Notes: generated from the letters alone by a model not told the origin. 64,000 nucleotides of DNA from Nostoc sp. CHAB 5834 (GCA_020829485.1 JAIVFU010000001.1:124001-188000), one strand, 5' to 3'; positions 35,758-47,395 are shown, numbered from the stretch's first letter. Made by a program: numbers and translations.

Positions 35758-35841
35758 ATGAATGCATTACTGCATAATCCAATTGCAGATATGTATAGGC
35801 CAGACTTTTTACTGTTTTATTGCTTTGTCATTGCGATCGCT
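35758..35841 (+). pseudogene. N-terminal remnant of a TIGR04222-type membrane protein
   Basis: AAAAAGGAG precedes an ATG opening MNALLHNPIADMYRPDFLLF then YCFVIAIA, which resembles the start of cyanobacterial TIGR04222 membrane proteins. The match ends near 35841 and the frame then runs meaninglessly into the next gene. About 27 residues survive. Confidence 0.4.
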
Positions 35842-35861
35842 CAGGAAAGTGATAATAATCA

Positions 35862-36734
35862 ATGTCTAACCTCAACCTCATTTCCGAATATAAAAGCTTT
35901 GGTGGCAAACTCGGCTTTTACAGTCATTTCTCCTCAACCTGTAACGGTGAAATGCGCTTTGCTGTCTATCAACCACCACAAGCAACTCAAAAACCTGTAC
36001 CGATTCTCTATTTCCTCTCTGGGTTAAGTTGCACAGAAGAGAATTTTATGGTAAAGGCGGGAGTGCAGCGCTTTGCCTCTGAGTACGGTTTGATATTGGT
36101 TGCACCAGATACAAGTCCGCGTAATACTGGGATTGCAGGTGAGGATGATGACTGGGACTTTGGCACCGGTGCGGGCTTTTATGTTGATGCTACAGAGGAA
36201 CCGTGGCGTAAAAACTACCAAATGTATAGTTATGTCGTCCAGGAATTACCTACTTTAATTACCGCAAATTTCCCTACGCAACCCGAAAAACAAGGTATTT
36301 TCGGTCATTCGATGGGGGGACATGGGGCGCTTGTCTGTGCAATGAGAAACCCAGAACTTTACAAATCAGTATCGGCTTTTGCACCTATTACTGCACCTAT
36401 GCGTTGTCCTTGGGGCCAAAAGGCTTTTAGTGGTTATCTTGGCAACAATCAAGAAAGTTGGCGTGATTATGATGCTAGTGAATTAGTCAAAAAAGTAGGA
36501 TATCACAGTTCGATTCTCATTGACCAAGGGACTGCTGATAAATTTTTAGCTGAACAATTACTGCCTGAAGGGTTTGAGCAAGCTTGTGCAGATGTTAGCC
36601 AGCCGCTAAACTTGCGTTACCAAGAAGGCTATGACCACAGTTATTATTTCATTGCCAGTTTTATTGAAGATCATATCCGCCACCATGCGATCGCTTTTGA
36701 AGAACTAGACCGGAAAAAAGGAATTCAGATTTGA
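35862..36734 (+). CDS. fghA: S-formylglutathione hydrolase
   Basis: 290 residues, the usual length. Esterase-D family: hydrolyses S-formylglutathione to formate and glutathione in formaldehyde detoxification. Motifs are [18 protein letters not shown] (oxyanion hole), APDTSPRN, nucleophile Ser in [11 protein letters not shown] (about 147), Asp in DQGTADKFL (about 224) and His in GYDHSYYF (about 257). The partner glutathione-dependent formaldehyde dehydrogenase is not adjacent. The preceding short reading frame is a remnant, not a leader. Confidence 0.94.
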   Translation: MSNLNLISEYKSFGGKLGFYSHFSSTCNGEMRFAVYQPPQATQKPVPILYFLSGLSCTEENFMVKAGVQRFASEYGLILVAPDTSPRNTGIAGEDDDWDFGTGAGFYVDATEEPWRKNYQMYSYVVQELPTLITANFPTQPEKQGIFGHSMGGHGALVCAMRNPELYKSVSAFAPITAPMRCPWGQKAFSGYLGNNQESWRDYDASELVKKVGYHSSILIDQGTADKFLAEQLLPEGFEQACADVSQPLNLRYQEGYDHSYYFIASFIEDHIRHHAIAFEELDRKKGIQI

Positions 36735-36862
36735 CACTTTTCTTAATTTTTATTTGATTTATTAAATTATGAATTATTAATTTATAATTAATAATTATTT
36801 GGTCAAACGCCGATACATGACAGATATATAATTGGTTAAACTTTGTTTGTGATCAAATAAAT

Positions 36863-39313
36863 ATGAATTATTTTGACCATTATAAGAATCGAAAAGACTA
36901 TATCATCCTCTTAATAATTTGGCTGATAGCATTAGCTATAGATAGAGCTTGGTTTTTCTTAGATGACTCGATTCCAGCCTACGATCAAAGCGCACATTTA
37001 ACGACAGCATTACATCATTATAGAATTTTTCAAAACTTCAATATCTTCTCAGGAAATTGGTGGTTATCTCTGTGGCAATTAACTCCAACTTATCGCGCTC
37101 CTTTTCTATATATTTGCACTGTCCCATTTTTGATATTGTTTGGACGTGGTTATGACCAAGCAAGTTTGGTCAACTTATTGTATACTGCGATGATTATAGT
37201 TTCAGTATATCATTTAGGTAATTTTTTATTTAAAAACCGAAAAATTAGCATAACTGCCAGCATATTTTGTCTCTTATTTCCTATTTTGGGAATGACGCGG
37301 ACAGATTATTTAATAGATTATGGTTTGACAGCAATTGTTACAGTAACTTTCACAATCCTGACGATTTGGAAAGATAGTTATATTGGGCTTTTGTCATGGG
37401 GATTAACTATCATCTTGGGACTAGGAATAGGTTTAATCTTTTTGACTAAACCTACAGGGTTTATTTTTATTTTAGTTCCTAGTATTTGGGCATTAATTAA
37501 TTTTATTAGAAAACGTAAATTTATCAAGCTAATTCAAACTTGCTCATCTTTGGTAATAGCTTGGTTAATTTGTAGTTTTTGGTATGGCTTAAATTGGTTA
37601 ACAATTATTACATCGGCATTAAACGCTAACCAAGTCGGGAAAGGTGAAGGTGATCCTTCTGCTACAACTATTGCTGGATGGTTATACTATCCACAAATGA
37701 TTCCAGAAAGCGTTGGTTTGCCAATATTATGTGTGAGTATTAGCATCTTATTTGTTTATCTGATTAAAAATCGATTTTCTACTAATTTAATTTCAGCACA
37801 TCTACATAAATCGGCTCGAATTTGGTTATTAGTTACCTTAGTAAGTAGCTATATAATTTGTTCTTTGGGCACAAATAAGGACATTAGATTTATTCTGCCA
37901 TGCTTTCCTATAATTAGTTTAATATTGGCGGATTTATTCAACTTAATTGAAAATATATATTTTGATAGGGTGAGATTAGCCACTCTGGTATTAAGTAGCA
38001 TAGTTTTACTGAATAATTTGTTTCCATTACCCCTAATTCAAGCATGGGGTGGTAAACATTTACCTAATGATGATGCTAAGAAATATCCTCTGGAGAAACT
38101 GATAAACAAAATCAACGAAACAAATTTATATTTAAGGTCAAATTTAGGGGTAATTCCCGTTGCTATACCTCAGATAAATGAGTTTACTTTGGATTATTTT
38201 GGGACATTAGCAGATTTTCGCGTATACGGCAGAAAATTAACAACCAAATTATCTCAGGTAGAGGAAGATTTACAATATTTTTGTTGGTATATCACCAGAA
38301 ATAATGAACCATACGAACCGGGAGAAAGTGGAGAGACTAAACGTAAATTAAAATCTTTAGTCGAATCTTCTACTGATTTGAAATTACAGGGCGATTGGAT
38401 ATTACCTCATGGAGATAAAATGCGATTATATCACTGCAAAAATCCCCATGTAGCTGTTGAAAAAATAAGTAATAGTCAGTCTGTAATTAGTTTAGAAAAA
38501 GTTGCAATTTCTCAACAATTAATTTTAGATAAAAACAACCCTGTCAACTATGAAATAACAGGTTCATGGGATGATTTACAAAATGGTATATTGCTGTTAA
38601 AATGGCAAAATAGCCAATCATCTTGGGATCACGATCATGCCATTGGCTTGGGTGATTTATACTGTGGCATCAAATGTCATCCTGAAGGAACTTTCCGAGT
38701 AAAAGAAGCCTTAGCTACATTTATTCCCAAAACATTACCACTAGGTAAATATCAACTATCAGCACTATATTTAGATAGAAGAAACAACAAAGTCACATCT
38801 TTAAATATTCCAGAGATTACTGTAAATGTGACAAATGTAGGAATAGTAGAAAAATCGCCAGCTTTAGATTTAGTTACCCGGACTTCACAACTAGCACAAG
38901 AGTTACAACAGGGTAAATTAAATAATATATTTGTGCAAATAGATAATTTCAATCAATATGATCCTACTCAAGATTATTTAAAACAAATTCAATTTGCGGC
39001 TAATTATCATTTGCAAAGAGAGCCAAATAACTTAAATTGGCGTTACAGTTTAGTCTTATCACAACTTTTACAGCGCCAAGCCCCAGAATTAATCCGAAAT
39101 TTAATAGAATTAACTAAATATGATGCTCAAAATTCTTACACATGGCTTTATTTAGCTGTTGTTTATTTATATAATTTTCAACCTGCACAAGCTGAACAAA
39201 AATTAGCGATCGCAGAACAATTAAAACCAGATATACCAGAATTAAAAACTTTAAAAACCGTAACAAATATTATGAAATTTTTGCTACTACAATGGTTTGC
39301 TACCAAGGAATAG
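36863..39313 (+). CDS. GT39/ArnT-like membrane glycosyltransferase with helical C-terminus
   Basis: 816 residues. The first ~400 contain about ten to twelve membrane helices with the acidic motif after TM1 (DDSIPAYDQSAH, Asp about 41), typical of polyprenyl-phosphate-sugar-dependent transferases. A soluble middle region (about 420-680) is beta-rich. The last ~120 residues are helical and TPR-like (WLYLAVVYLYNFQPAQAEQK). The base composition is more AT-rich than most neighbours, which could indicate acquisition. The stop codon lies at the edge of a Tn3 fragment, so the 3' end may have been changed. Confidence 0.82.
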   Translation: MNYFDHYKNRKDYIILLIIWLIALAIDRAWFFLDDSIPAYDQSAHLTTALHHYRIFQNFNIFSGNWWLSLWQLTPTYRAPFLYICTVPFLILFGRGYDQASLVNLLYTAMIIVSVYHLGNFLFKNRKISITASIFCLLFPILGMTRTDYLIDYGLTAIVTVTFTILTIWKDSYIGLLSWGLTIILGLGIGLIFLTKPTGFIFILVPSIWALINFIRKRKFIKLIQTCSSLVIAWLICSFWYGLNWLTIITSALNANQVGKGEGDPSATTIAGWLYYPQMIPESVGLPILCVSISILFVYLIKNRFSTNLISAHLHKSARIWLLVTLVSSYIICSLGTNKDIRFILPCFPIISLILADLFNLIENIYFDRVRLATLVLSSIVLLNNLFPLPLIQAWGGKHLPNDDAKKYPLEKLINKINETNLYLRSNLGVIPVAIPQINEFTLDYFGTLADFRVYGRKLTTKLSQVEEDLQYFCWYITRNNEPYEPGESGETKRKLKSLVESSTDLKLQGDWILPHGDKMRLYHCKNPHVAVEKISNSQSVISLEKVAISQQLILDKNNPVNYEITGSWDDLQNGILLLKWQNSQSSWDHDHAIGLGDLYCGIKCHPEGTFRVKEALATFIPKTLPLGKYQLSALYLDRRNNKVTSLNIPEITVNVTNVGIVEKSPALDLVTRTSQLAQELQQGKLNNIFVQIDNFNQYDPTQDYLKQIQFAANYHLQREPNNLNWRYSLVLSQLLQRQAPELIRNLIELTKYDAQNSYTWLYLAVVYLYNFQPAQAEQKLAIAEQLKPDIPELKTLKTVTNIMKFLLLQWFATKE

Positions 39314-39523
39314 GTCATATTTAGTTCCATCAGCAGCAGCCGTCGTGCCGTCTCCCCAGAACTTAGTTAAGGGCATCGCATTGTAGCGATTGATAATATC
39401 TACTAGAGCATTTTGATTAAAAGGACTCACCTGGAGATAAGAGCGAATCGTTTTTTTGTGGCGGGATAAAGTTGGTGGATATTGATAGCTAAAACTCCTA
39501 TCTTCTTGAAGATCCAGTGCCAT
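39309..39523 (-). pseudogene. Tn3-family transposase fragment with internal deletion
   Basis: The translation joins ALDLQEDRSFSYQYPPTLSR-type sequence with HKKTIRSYLQVSPFN, like the DUF4158 N-terminus of Tn3 transposases, directly to INRYNAMPLTKFWGDGTTAA and ADGTKYDLF, which belongs to the DDE catalytic region hundreds of residues later. A large internal deletion is therefore implied. No terminal repeats or resolvase were seen. Confidence 0.75.
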
Positions 39524-39541
39524 CCGAATAATGAATGTAGA

Positions 39542-39607
39542 GACGTTGCAATGCAACGTCAAGACAAGGGTTTCAGGTAACGCATAATTAATTTCTGGAG
39601 ATGTCTA
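39542..39607. repeat. MITE family F3, copy 3 (left end lost)
   Basis: From the GACGTTGCAATGCAACGTC palindrome to GGAGATGTCTAA, matching copies 1 and 2. It sits beside the Tn3 fragment. Confidence 0.75.
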
Positions 39608-39657
39608 ATGGTTAGTGGTTGGTGATTCAACCACCAACCACTAACTATGGTTACGTT

Positions 39658-40662
39658 CTAATGAGCTGCTACTACCTCTCCTTCAAGGCGAACTAGTCGG
39701 TCTGCTAAAAGTTTCTCAAGGTCTTCTAGTGCCTTGGTGAAACCTTTGATACCCTCATCTAGTTTGTCGGTTGCCATACGATCGGCGGCGTGCATCTTGT
39801 CATAAGTAGCTTTGTCAATGGATATCTTTTCAATTTCCAAGTTTGCTACTTTGGCGGGGTCAAGTTTGCGTGGCAGTTCTCCAACTGTTGCTTGCAATTC
39901 AGCCAAAAGTGATGGCGAAATGGTCAGCAAATCACTACCTGCAAGTTCAGTAATTTCACCAAGGTTACGGAAGCTAGCTCCCATAACTTCGGTTTTATAG
40001 CCGAATTTCTTGTAGTAGTTGTAGATTTTGGTGACTGACAAAACTCCTGGATCTTCGGCTGCTGGGTAGCTATCACGTCCGGTATCCTTTTTGTACCAGT
40101 CAAGAATCCGGCCAACGAAGGGAGAAATTAGGGTAATGCCGGCTTCTGCACAGGCGATCGCTTGGTGAAGACCAAACAACAAGGTAAGGTTACAGTGAAT
40201 ACCTTCTTTTTCGAGAATTTCCGCAGCGCGAATGCCTTCCCAGGTGCTGGCGATTTTAATTAAGACGCGATCGCGGCCAATTCCAGCAGCTTTATACTGA
40301 GCAATTAAGTCCCGTGCCTTAGTTAGGGTAGCTTCGGCATCGTAGGACAAACGAGCATCCACTTCCGTAGATACGCGACCGGGAATGATTTGCAAAATCT
40401 TTAATCCAAAAGCAACTGCCAAACGGTCAAAAGCTAGAGAAACAATCTGTGCTTGGGTGGCTCCGGCTCCAGCATCTTTCTTCGCTTGGAGTAAAGTTTG
40501 ATCAACAATTCCCTGATATTCTGGCATCTGCGCCGCAGCAGTAATCAGCGAAGGATTGGTGGTGGCATCTTGGGGTTTGAACTTTTCAATTGCCTGAATA
40601 TCCCCTGTATCTGCGACCACAACAGTCACTTGTCGCAATTGTTCTAGTAAATTCTTAGACAT
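39658..40662 (-). CDS. tal: Transaldolase
   Basis: 334 residues, TalB type. Catalyses transfer of a dihydroxyacetone unit between sedoheptulose 7-phosphate and glyceraldehyde 3-phosphate in the oxidative pentose phosphate pathway. Key segments are [23 protein letters not shown] (first strand), the Schiff-base Lys in [20 protein letters not shown] (about 136) and [10 protein letters not shown]. Last gene of a co-directional gap-pyk-tal group; the gap to pyk is 227 bp with a GC-rich inverted repeat (ACAGACGC / GCGTCTGT), so separate or attenuated transcription is possible. Confidence 0.95.
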   Translation of the reverse strand: MSKNLLEQLRQVTVVVADTGDIQAIEKFKPQDATTNPSLITAAAQMPEYQGIVDQTLLQAKKDAGAGATQAQIVSLAFDRLAVAFGLKILQIIPGRVSTEVDARLSYDAEATLTKARDLIAQYKAAGIGRDRVLIKIASTWEGIRAAEILEKEGIHCNLTLLFGLHQAIACAEAGITLISPFVGRILDWYKKDTGRDSYPAAEDPGVLSVTKIYNYYKKFGYKTEVMGASFRNLGEITELAGSDLLTISPSLLAELQATVGELPRKLDPAKVANLEIEKISIDKATYDKMHAADRMATDKLDEGIKGFTKALEDLEKLLADRLVRLEGEVVAAH

Positions 40663-40889
40663 AAAAGACTCCGTGATGAATATTACAGGATTTACTTATT
40701 CCCCACCAAATTAGTGCTGAGTTAGCACAGACGCAATTAATCGCGTCTGTACAGGAGTTAGGAGTTATTATTCTGCTTTGCCTCCCTACTCCCCACTCCC
40801 TATTTTCTTCAATTCTGATTCTGGCAATTTTTCTTAATCATTGCCCAATTTTGCTTACTATCTTCAGCCACAGCCCTATTCTAAGTGCC

Positions 40890-42320
40890 TTATGCAGAAA
40901 TTGGCTGTCCAATGGAATGCACTTTGATTAAACTAGTTGTTCCTGATTTACCAATTGGAACACCAGAGGTAATTACTACTTTATCGCCCTTATTCGCTAA
41001 ACCCATATCTACAACTGTGTTGACCACATTGGTAAACATCTCTTCAGCATTGTGGACTGGTGGGATCAGCAAAGCTTCCACACCCCAAGAAAGCGCTAGT
41101 TGGCGATAAGCACTAATGTCAGGGGTAAGGGCAATAATCGGAGAAGTAGGGCGATATTTAGACACCATTCTCGCTGTATTTCCTGATGAAGTGTTACAGA
41201 GAATTGCCCGTGAGCCTGTTTCATAAGCGATGCGACACACCGCTTCTGCTACAGATTCGGTAACGCTGAGACTGCCTGCTTCATGACACCAGGCATGTTT
41301 GCTACCCTCATCTAGAGCCTGTTCTGTCCGCACAGCGATGTTGTGCATCATCTCGACGGCGGCGATGGGATATTGTCCGACAGCTGTTTCACCAGAAAGC
41401 ATTACTGCATCCGTCCCATCTAAGATGGAGTTGGCTACATCGGTGGCTTCGGCGCGGGTGGGATCAGGGGCGCTAATCATCGACTCTAGCATTTGGGTGG
41501 CTGTAATCACCGGCTTGCCAGCACGATTGCAACGGCGAATAATATCTTTTTGAATTAAGGGTACTTCGTGAATTGGTACTTCTACCCCTAAATCGCCACG
41601 GGCAATCATAATTGCATCAGCAACCTTCAGAATGGAGTCAAAATTTTCTACTGCTTCTGCTCTTTCGATTTTGGCAATTAAGCGGATGGAAGCACCAGCA
41701 GCTTCAATCATGCGCTTGGCGGGTTCTAAGTCTTGTGGCGATCGCACAAAGGAGACCGCCACCCAGTCTACACCCAACTGAATCCCAAAGCGCAGATCCA
41801 GCAAGTCTTTTTCGGTGATGGAACTTACAGGTAAAGGAGTTTGTGGTAGGTTTACTCCTTTGTGCGTGGAAATTAGCCCGCCAGTTTTCACTTGTGCGCG
41901 AATGCGATCGGCATCACGAGCGGTAACAATCAACTTGACGCGGCCATCATTAATCAAAATTGGTTCGCCTGGTCGCACCATTGCGAACAAAGTCGGTAAT
42001 GGTAGAGGTAGTTCATCGATACTCTCACCCTTTTCTTGCAAAACAAAGGTGACTTCACTACCAGCTTCTAAATTTAACCCTTCCGGTGGTAACGTTCCCA
42101 AACGAATCTTCGGGCCACACAAGTCTTGCATAATTGCGATCGGCTTTTGCTGCTCATTACTAATTTGTCTGAGATAGTGAGCAGTTTGGGCATGAAATTC
42201 ATAAGCCCCGTGGGAAAAATTCAGCCGCGCCACATTCATTCCAGCTTTTACTAAAGCTTGCAGCTTTTCGGGTGCAGATGTAGCCGGGCCAACAGTACAA
42301 ATGATTTTGGTTCGACGCAT
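40890..42320 (-). CDS. pyk: Pyruvate kinase
   Basis: 476 residues from the ATG at 42320 (MRRTKIICTVGPATS); the upstream extension to 42404 is not conserved-looking. Converts PEP and ADP to pyruvate and ATP. Substrate and metal motifs are MNVARLNFSHGAYEFH, the catalytic Lys region RLIAKIERAEAVENFD and IMIARGDLGVEVP, plus TQMLESMI and DAVMLSGETAVG. The C-terminal allosteric domain (about 350-476) is complete. Located between gap and tal, an order known from heterocystous cyanobacteria. Confidence 0.96.
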   Translation of the reverse strand: MRRTKIICTVGPATSAPEKLQALVKAGMNVARLNFSHGAYEFHAQTAHYLRQISNEQQKPIAIMQDLCGPKIRLGTLPPEGLNLEAGSEVTFVLQEKGESIDELPLPLPTLFAMVRPGEPILINDGRVKLIVTARDADRIRAQVKTGGLISTHKGVNLPQTPLPVSSITEKDLLDLRFGIQLGVDWVAVSFVRSPQDLEPAKRMIEAAGASIRLIAKIERAEAVENFDSILKVADAIMIARGDLGVEVPIHEVPLIQKDIIRRCNRAGKPVITATQMLESMISAPDPTRAEATDVANSILDGTDAVMLSGETAVGQYPIAAVEMMHNIAVRTEQALDEGSKHAWCHEAGSLSVTESVAEAVCRIAYETGSRAILCNTSSGNTARMVSKYRPTSPIIALTPDISAYRQLALSWGVEALLIPPVHNAEEMFTNVVNTVVDMGLANKGDKVVITSGVPIGKSGTTSLIKVHSIGQPISA

Positions 42321-42523
42321 AGGGATTAGGGGTTGAGGAGTAACCTGCAAATTTGGATGGTTTATACCAATTCGTAATTCGTAATTAAGAGACTTCACAT
42401 CCAAATTTACATGTGCTTCATATCACTGGGTTGCTAAGTAAAGATACTAGATTGCGTTTTTTTTTAAGTGTATTTACTATTTGACCCAAATCCCAAAAGT
42501 CAAGGGTCAAAAGTCAAAAGTTA

Positions 42524-42565
42524 ATGACCAATGACCAATGACCAATGACAAATGACCAATAACCA
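42524..42565. repeat. STRR: six ATGACCA-type heptamers
   Basis: ATGACCA x3, ATGACAA, ATGACCA, ATAACCA, ending one base before the gap stop codon. The preceding 42481-42523 is a similar AGTCAAA/GGTCAAA array. Confidence 0.85.
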
Positions 42566-42566
42566 A

Positions 42567-43652
<1,086 letters not shown>

Positions 43653-43809
43653 TTAAAAGTCAAAATAGATTGCCTTTTACTCTTTACTCTATGATCCTGA
43701 CAGTATCAGTCAGCTAAGACATATTTACTTGGCATCTTTTAAGGATTGGGCATTGGGCATTGGGACTGGGGATTAAGAAAACCCAGATTTAACACTTTGA
43801 GAGGTTGTT

Positions 43810-44018
<209 letters not shown>

Positions 44019-44035
44019 TAGATCACCCAGACTGT

Positions 44036-45079
44036 TTAAATAATTTGCCCTTGCAATCCACGATTCGTTAGGAGATAAACAGCAAAAGTTCCTACCCAGT
44101 GACTAGCTGCATAATGTTCACTTACAATATTTGCTAATCCATGCTGACGATGGTGAAGGGCAGCAGAGCGAAGTGTTTCGATGCGGCGATCGCTATTTGC
44201 CAATCCAGAAATGATACCCTCAAGCATCCAAGCACGACTGAGATTAAGACCGTAAAAGTGGGATTGCATATAATCTTGAGGATTATCTACTCCGGGTGAT
44301 TGTAACCAATTTGCTGAATTCTCAATCGGTATTTCTGGAAGAAAATCGGTCAGCCAGTCAGTAAAAGCTGTTGTTGGCAGAACTCGCCGCATCAAATCTG
44401 CTTCAGCAAGGCCAGGAGAGAGAAAATCGTAGCCAAGCGGCTCGAATTGGAAGGAATAATTGCGATCGCTAAGATAAAATTGCCGTGCCTTATTCTCTAC
44501 TAACTGAATAAACTCGGCATTTTCGGTAATCCGTGCCCAATCTAACATCAAACCAAGTGCAAAAGCTGTTTGGCTATGCATCCCTGTGCGATTTGGGAGT
44601 TTCAGCCCGTCAATCCAGCGCTGTAAGTTACCTGCAATCAACTTTTCTAGCGGTTCCAATATAACCCGCCATTCTTTCGCTTGAGGATGATTCCATTCGT
44701 GAAGTTCCGCAGCTAGTTGTAAAAGCCATGCCACACCATAAGGAAATTCAAAAAAGGGCAGCCATTGAAAATGGGCAATTTCTCCTTGAATCTTCTCAGG
44801 TGTTAGGCTTTGCTCAAGTGCTTGCTTTGACGCTGCGTTGAAAGAGGCTTCAGGAAAGTGACGCACCAGACGTACCAGCAACCAGTGACCATGTACGGCT
44901 GAATGCCAATCTAAGCAGCCATAAAAAGCAGGAGTCAATTCACGCGGCGGTTTTATATCCTCGTCGCTATCAGCCCAATACAGACCACTGTGGGGATACT
45001 CCCGCCCGATACAATCCAGCACTAATTGAGCAAATTGTGCTGCGATCGCTTCATTAATCTCCAAATTATCGGGTGGCAT
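44036..45079 (-). CDS. DUF2891 protein
   Basis: 347 residues from the ATG at 45079 (MPPDNLEINEAIAAQFAQLV). The longer reading from 45178 is encoded by an F4 repeat. The family motif YGCLDWHSAVHGHWLLVRLV (about 52-71) is clear. The chain is mostly helical, resembling an alpha/alpha toroid as in glycoside-acting enzymes, but no activity is established. No operon partner is apparent; the F4 element forms its immediate 5' region. Confidence 0.85.
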   Translation of the reverse strand: MPPDNLEINEAIAAQFAQLVLDCIGREYPHSGLYWADSDEDIKPPRELTPAFYGCLDWHSAVHGHWLLVRLVRHFPEASFNAASKQALEQSLTPEKIQGEIAHFQWLPFFEFPYGVAWLLQLAAELHEWNHPQAKEWRVILEPLEKLIAGNLQRWIDGLKLPNRTGMHSQTAFALGLMLDWARITENAEFIQLVENKARQFYLSDRNYSFQFEPLGYDFLSPGLAEADLMRRVLPTTAFTDWLTDFLPEIPIENSANWLQSPGVDNPQDYMQSHFYGLNLSRAWMLEGIISGLANSDRRIETLRSAALHHRQHGLANIVSEHYAASHWVGTFAVYLLTNRGLQGQII

Positions 45080-45090
45080 ACTAGCTCCTT

Positions 45091-45217
45091 TGGGAACTCC
45101 AAGAAATAAATTATCCAATATTGTGGGGTGGGCATCTTGCCCGCCCAGTCTATATGGCGGGCAAGATGCCCACCCCACAGGAGTTAATTGGATATTTTTT
45201 TATTTGGAAGTCCCTTT
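45091..45217 (-). repeat. MITE family F4, long copy
   Basis: Same ends as 30321-30416. The centre is a 23-bp perfect stem, beginning GTGGGGTGGGCATC, with a 10-nt loop CAGTCTATAT; the short copy equals this one with the tip of the hairpin deleted. Confidence 0.88.
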
Positions 45218-45376
45218 GGGGAAGTCAAAAGTCAATAATTTTGAATCCCATAAATAAATTTAGGGGCTTTGTCGGCGCGGATAGCTCGGTAAAAGCGTAG
45301 GTTTTTAATGCAGACGAACGCATTAACATTGTATCGGGATACATTAACATTGCGGGGTATTGCCAAATTTAATTTG

Positions 45377-46963
45377 CTACGAATTAACCATCACTTGTAC
45401 TTCAGGTTTTACCTTAGCTTCTGCTTCCAGAAATTCAGCCACTTGAGCCTCAATTTCATCCCGGACAATTTGGCGATACTCCAAGAAATGCTCAATTTGG
45501 GCACAAACAGCTAAGTAGCTACTCACCCCACCCGGATTATGCTGATACATGTTCCACAAGTTGCGCCAGAATTGCCACCGCGTCTGACGACGTACACCCT
45601 GCCGCCAGCAAATAATCAGAAACGCTCGGAGTACTTTCCAGTTCAATGGTTTCTTGGCAGCTTTGCCCTTTTTCGGATAGGTTGCTTCGCCCAAAAGCCG
45701 GAAGTGTTTGTATGTACGCTCCAAAAACCGCTCTGGCTCATACAAATCACAGAACGCCTGCACATATTCACGAGCGATATCTTCTAACGGTCGAGTTGGA
45801 ACAAAGTTCATCAACGTAGTTTGGTTGATGTTGGCTGATTTATTGCGGAGTCGTCCTTCCTTTTCTAATCTATGCCAGAGGGCTGTATCTGGAAGCGCTT
45901 GCAGCATACTGAATAAGGCGGTGGGAATTGCTGTTTGCTCGACAAACTTGACAATTCGTGCGCCTGCTCCTATCTTCTCGCCATCAAACCCAATGATAAA
46001 GCCTGCCATAACTCGCAACCCTGAGCGGGTAATCTTATTCACCGCATCACTGAGTGAGTCTCTAGTATTCTGGTATTTCTGAGTGAAAGTAAGACTTTCT
46101 TCGTCGGGGGTTTCAATTCCCAGAAAAACGGCTCCAAAATTACACACTACCATCAAATCCATCAGTTCTTGATCTTGGGCTAAATCAACTGAAGCTTCTG
46201 TAGCAAAGGAAAATGGATAATTATGTTCTACCATCCAGGGCAGAAGGGACTTCAAAAATAATTTGACATTCCGCTTATTACCAATAAAGTTGTCATCCAC
46301 CATAAAAATACTGCGTCGCCAACCCAGTTTGTAGAGATAATCTAATTCTGCTAATAGCTGTTCTGGGTTTTTGGTGCGGGGTTTACGACCATAAAGAACA
46401 ATAATGTCGCAGAATTCACACTGGAAGGGACATCCACGCGAAAATTGCACCGACATTTCCGCATAAGCATCAAATTCTAGTAAGTCAAAGCGAGGAGTTG
46501 GAGTATTGGTGACATCGGGTTTTTCACCGCCAGAGCGAAAAATACCTGTGCGATCGCCCCGGGCGATCGCTGCTACAAATAAGGGTAGGGTAATTTCCCC
46601 TTCGTCCAATATTAAGTAATCTGCTCCGGCGGATGTCATTTCATCTGGTAGCGCTGTCGGGAAGGGGCCACCCACAGCTACCCGTTTACCTCTGGATTTT
46701 GCTTCTACTATCTGAGAGAGTAAATCCTCTTTTTGGACAATCATCGCCGACATAATAACTAAATCTGCCCAAGCCCATTCTGCTTCTGTACAGAGGCGAA
46801 CATTTCGATCTACTAGCTTATACTCCCATTCTTGAGGTAATATCGCGGCTACTGTCACCAAGCCTAAAGGCGGTAGCATTGCTTTACGGTCTAATAAAGC
46901 CAGTGTTTTTTCAAAAGACCAAAAACTTTTTGGAAAACGGGGGTATAGAAGTAAAACATTCAT
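45377..46963 (-). CDS. B12-binding radical SAM protein (DUF4070)
   Basis: 528 residues. N-terminal cobalamin-binding domain (MNVLLLYPRFPKSFWSFEKT; VAVGGPFPTALPDEM), then radical SAM with CxxxCxxC in GCPFQCEFCDIIVLYG (Cys 178, 182, 185), VDDNFIGNKRNV and the DUF4070 C-terminal helical region. Such enzymes often methylate unactivated carbons; the substrate is unknown. Same architecture as the HpnP-like protein at 26698, but the hopanoid-specific N-terminal segment is replaced, so it is a different subfamily. Confidence 0.9.
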   Translation of the reverse strand: MNVLLLYPRFPKSFWSFEKTLALLDRKAMLPPLGLVTVAAILPQEWEYKLVDRNVRLCTEAEWAWADLVIMSAMIVQKEDLLSQIVEAKSRGKRVAVGGPFPTALPDEMTSAGADYLILDEGEITLPLFVAAIARGDRTGIFRSGGEKPDVTNTPTPRFDLLEFDAYAEMSVQFSRGCPFQCEFCDIIVLYGRKPRTKNPEQLLAELDYLYKLGWRRSIFMVDDNFIGNKRNVKLFLKSLLPWMVEHNYPFSFATEASVDLAQDQELMDLMVVCNFGAVFLGIETPDEESLTFTQKYQNTRDSLSDAVNKITRSGLRVMAGFIIGFDGEKIGAGARIVKFVEQTAIPTALFSMLQALPDTALWHRLEKEGRLRNKSANINQTTLMNFVPTRPLEDIAREYVQAFCDLYEPERFLERTYKHFRLLGEATYPKKGKAAKKPLNWKVLRAFLIICWRQGVRRQTRWQFWRNLWNMYQHNPGGVSSYLAVCAQIEHFLEYRQIVRDEIEAQVAEFLEAEAKVKPEVQVMVNS

Positions 46964-47255
46964 ATTTGACGCTTATAAACCTTCATTTTAGCTGCTGGTT
47001 AAATTTATATACAACTTAGCCACTCTGACAACACATTAGAGCAGCTTTTGTATCCAGTAGCTATAACCTCTACTATGACTGATTTAGACAAAGCAATAGT
47101 TTTTAAGGGCAATTATTACTGCTTTTAAACTAGAGAGGACTCAAAATTGCTCAAAAGTGCGAGGAGTGCTATGTCTACGACGGGCAACTCATGCAGAGGC
47201 TATGCCAACGCCTACGCAATTTCCGAAAATCCTTAAACATGGATGGATAAAAGGT

Positions 47256-47395
47256 TTAAGTAAGTCGGTGTGAATAATTCAAACTATGTGTTTTGTAATG
47301 TAAAATTATTGTAATCCAGTTCGTAGTAAGGACTTCAGTCCTTCTTTTAGGACTAAAGTCCTTACTACAAACATGCAAATTATTTCCGCCGCCCT
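47256..47395 (-). repeat. MITE family F1, full-length copy
   Basis: TTAAGTAAGTCGGTGTG at one end, TTATTTCCGCCGCCCTA at the other, with the GTAGTAAGGACTTCAGTCCT hairpin in between. It lies 36 bp past the CHAD gene stop. The rest of 46964-47431 shows no gene. Confidence 0.85.
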
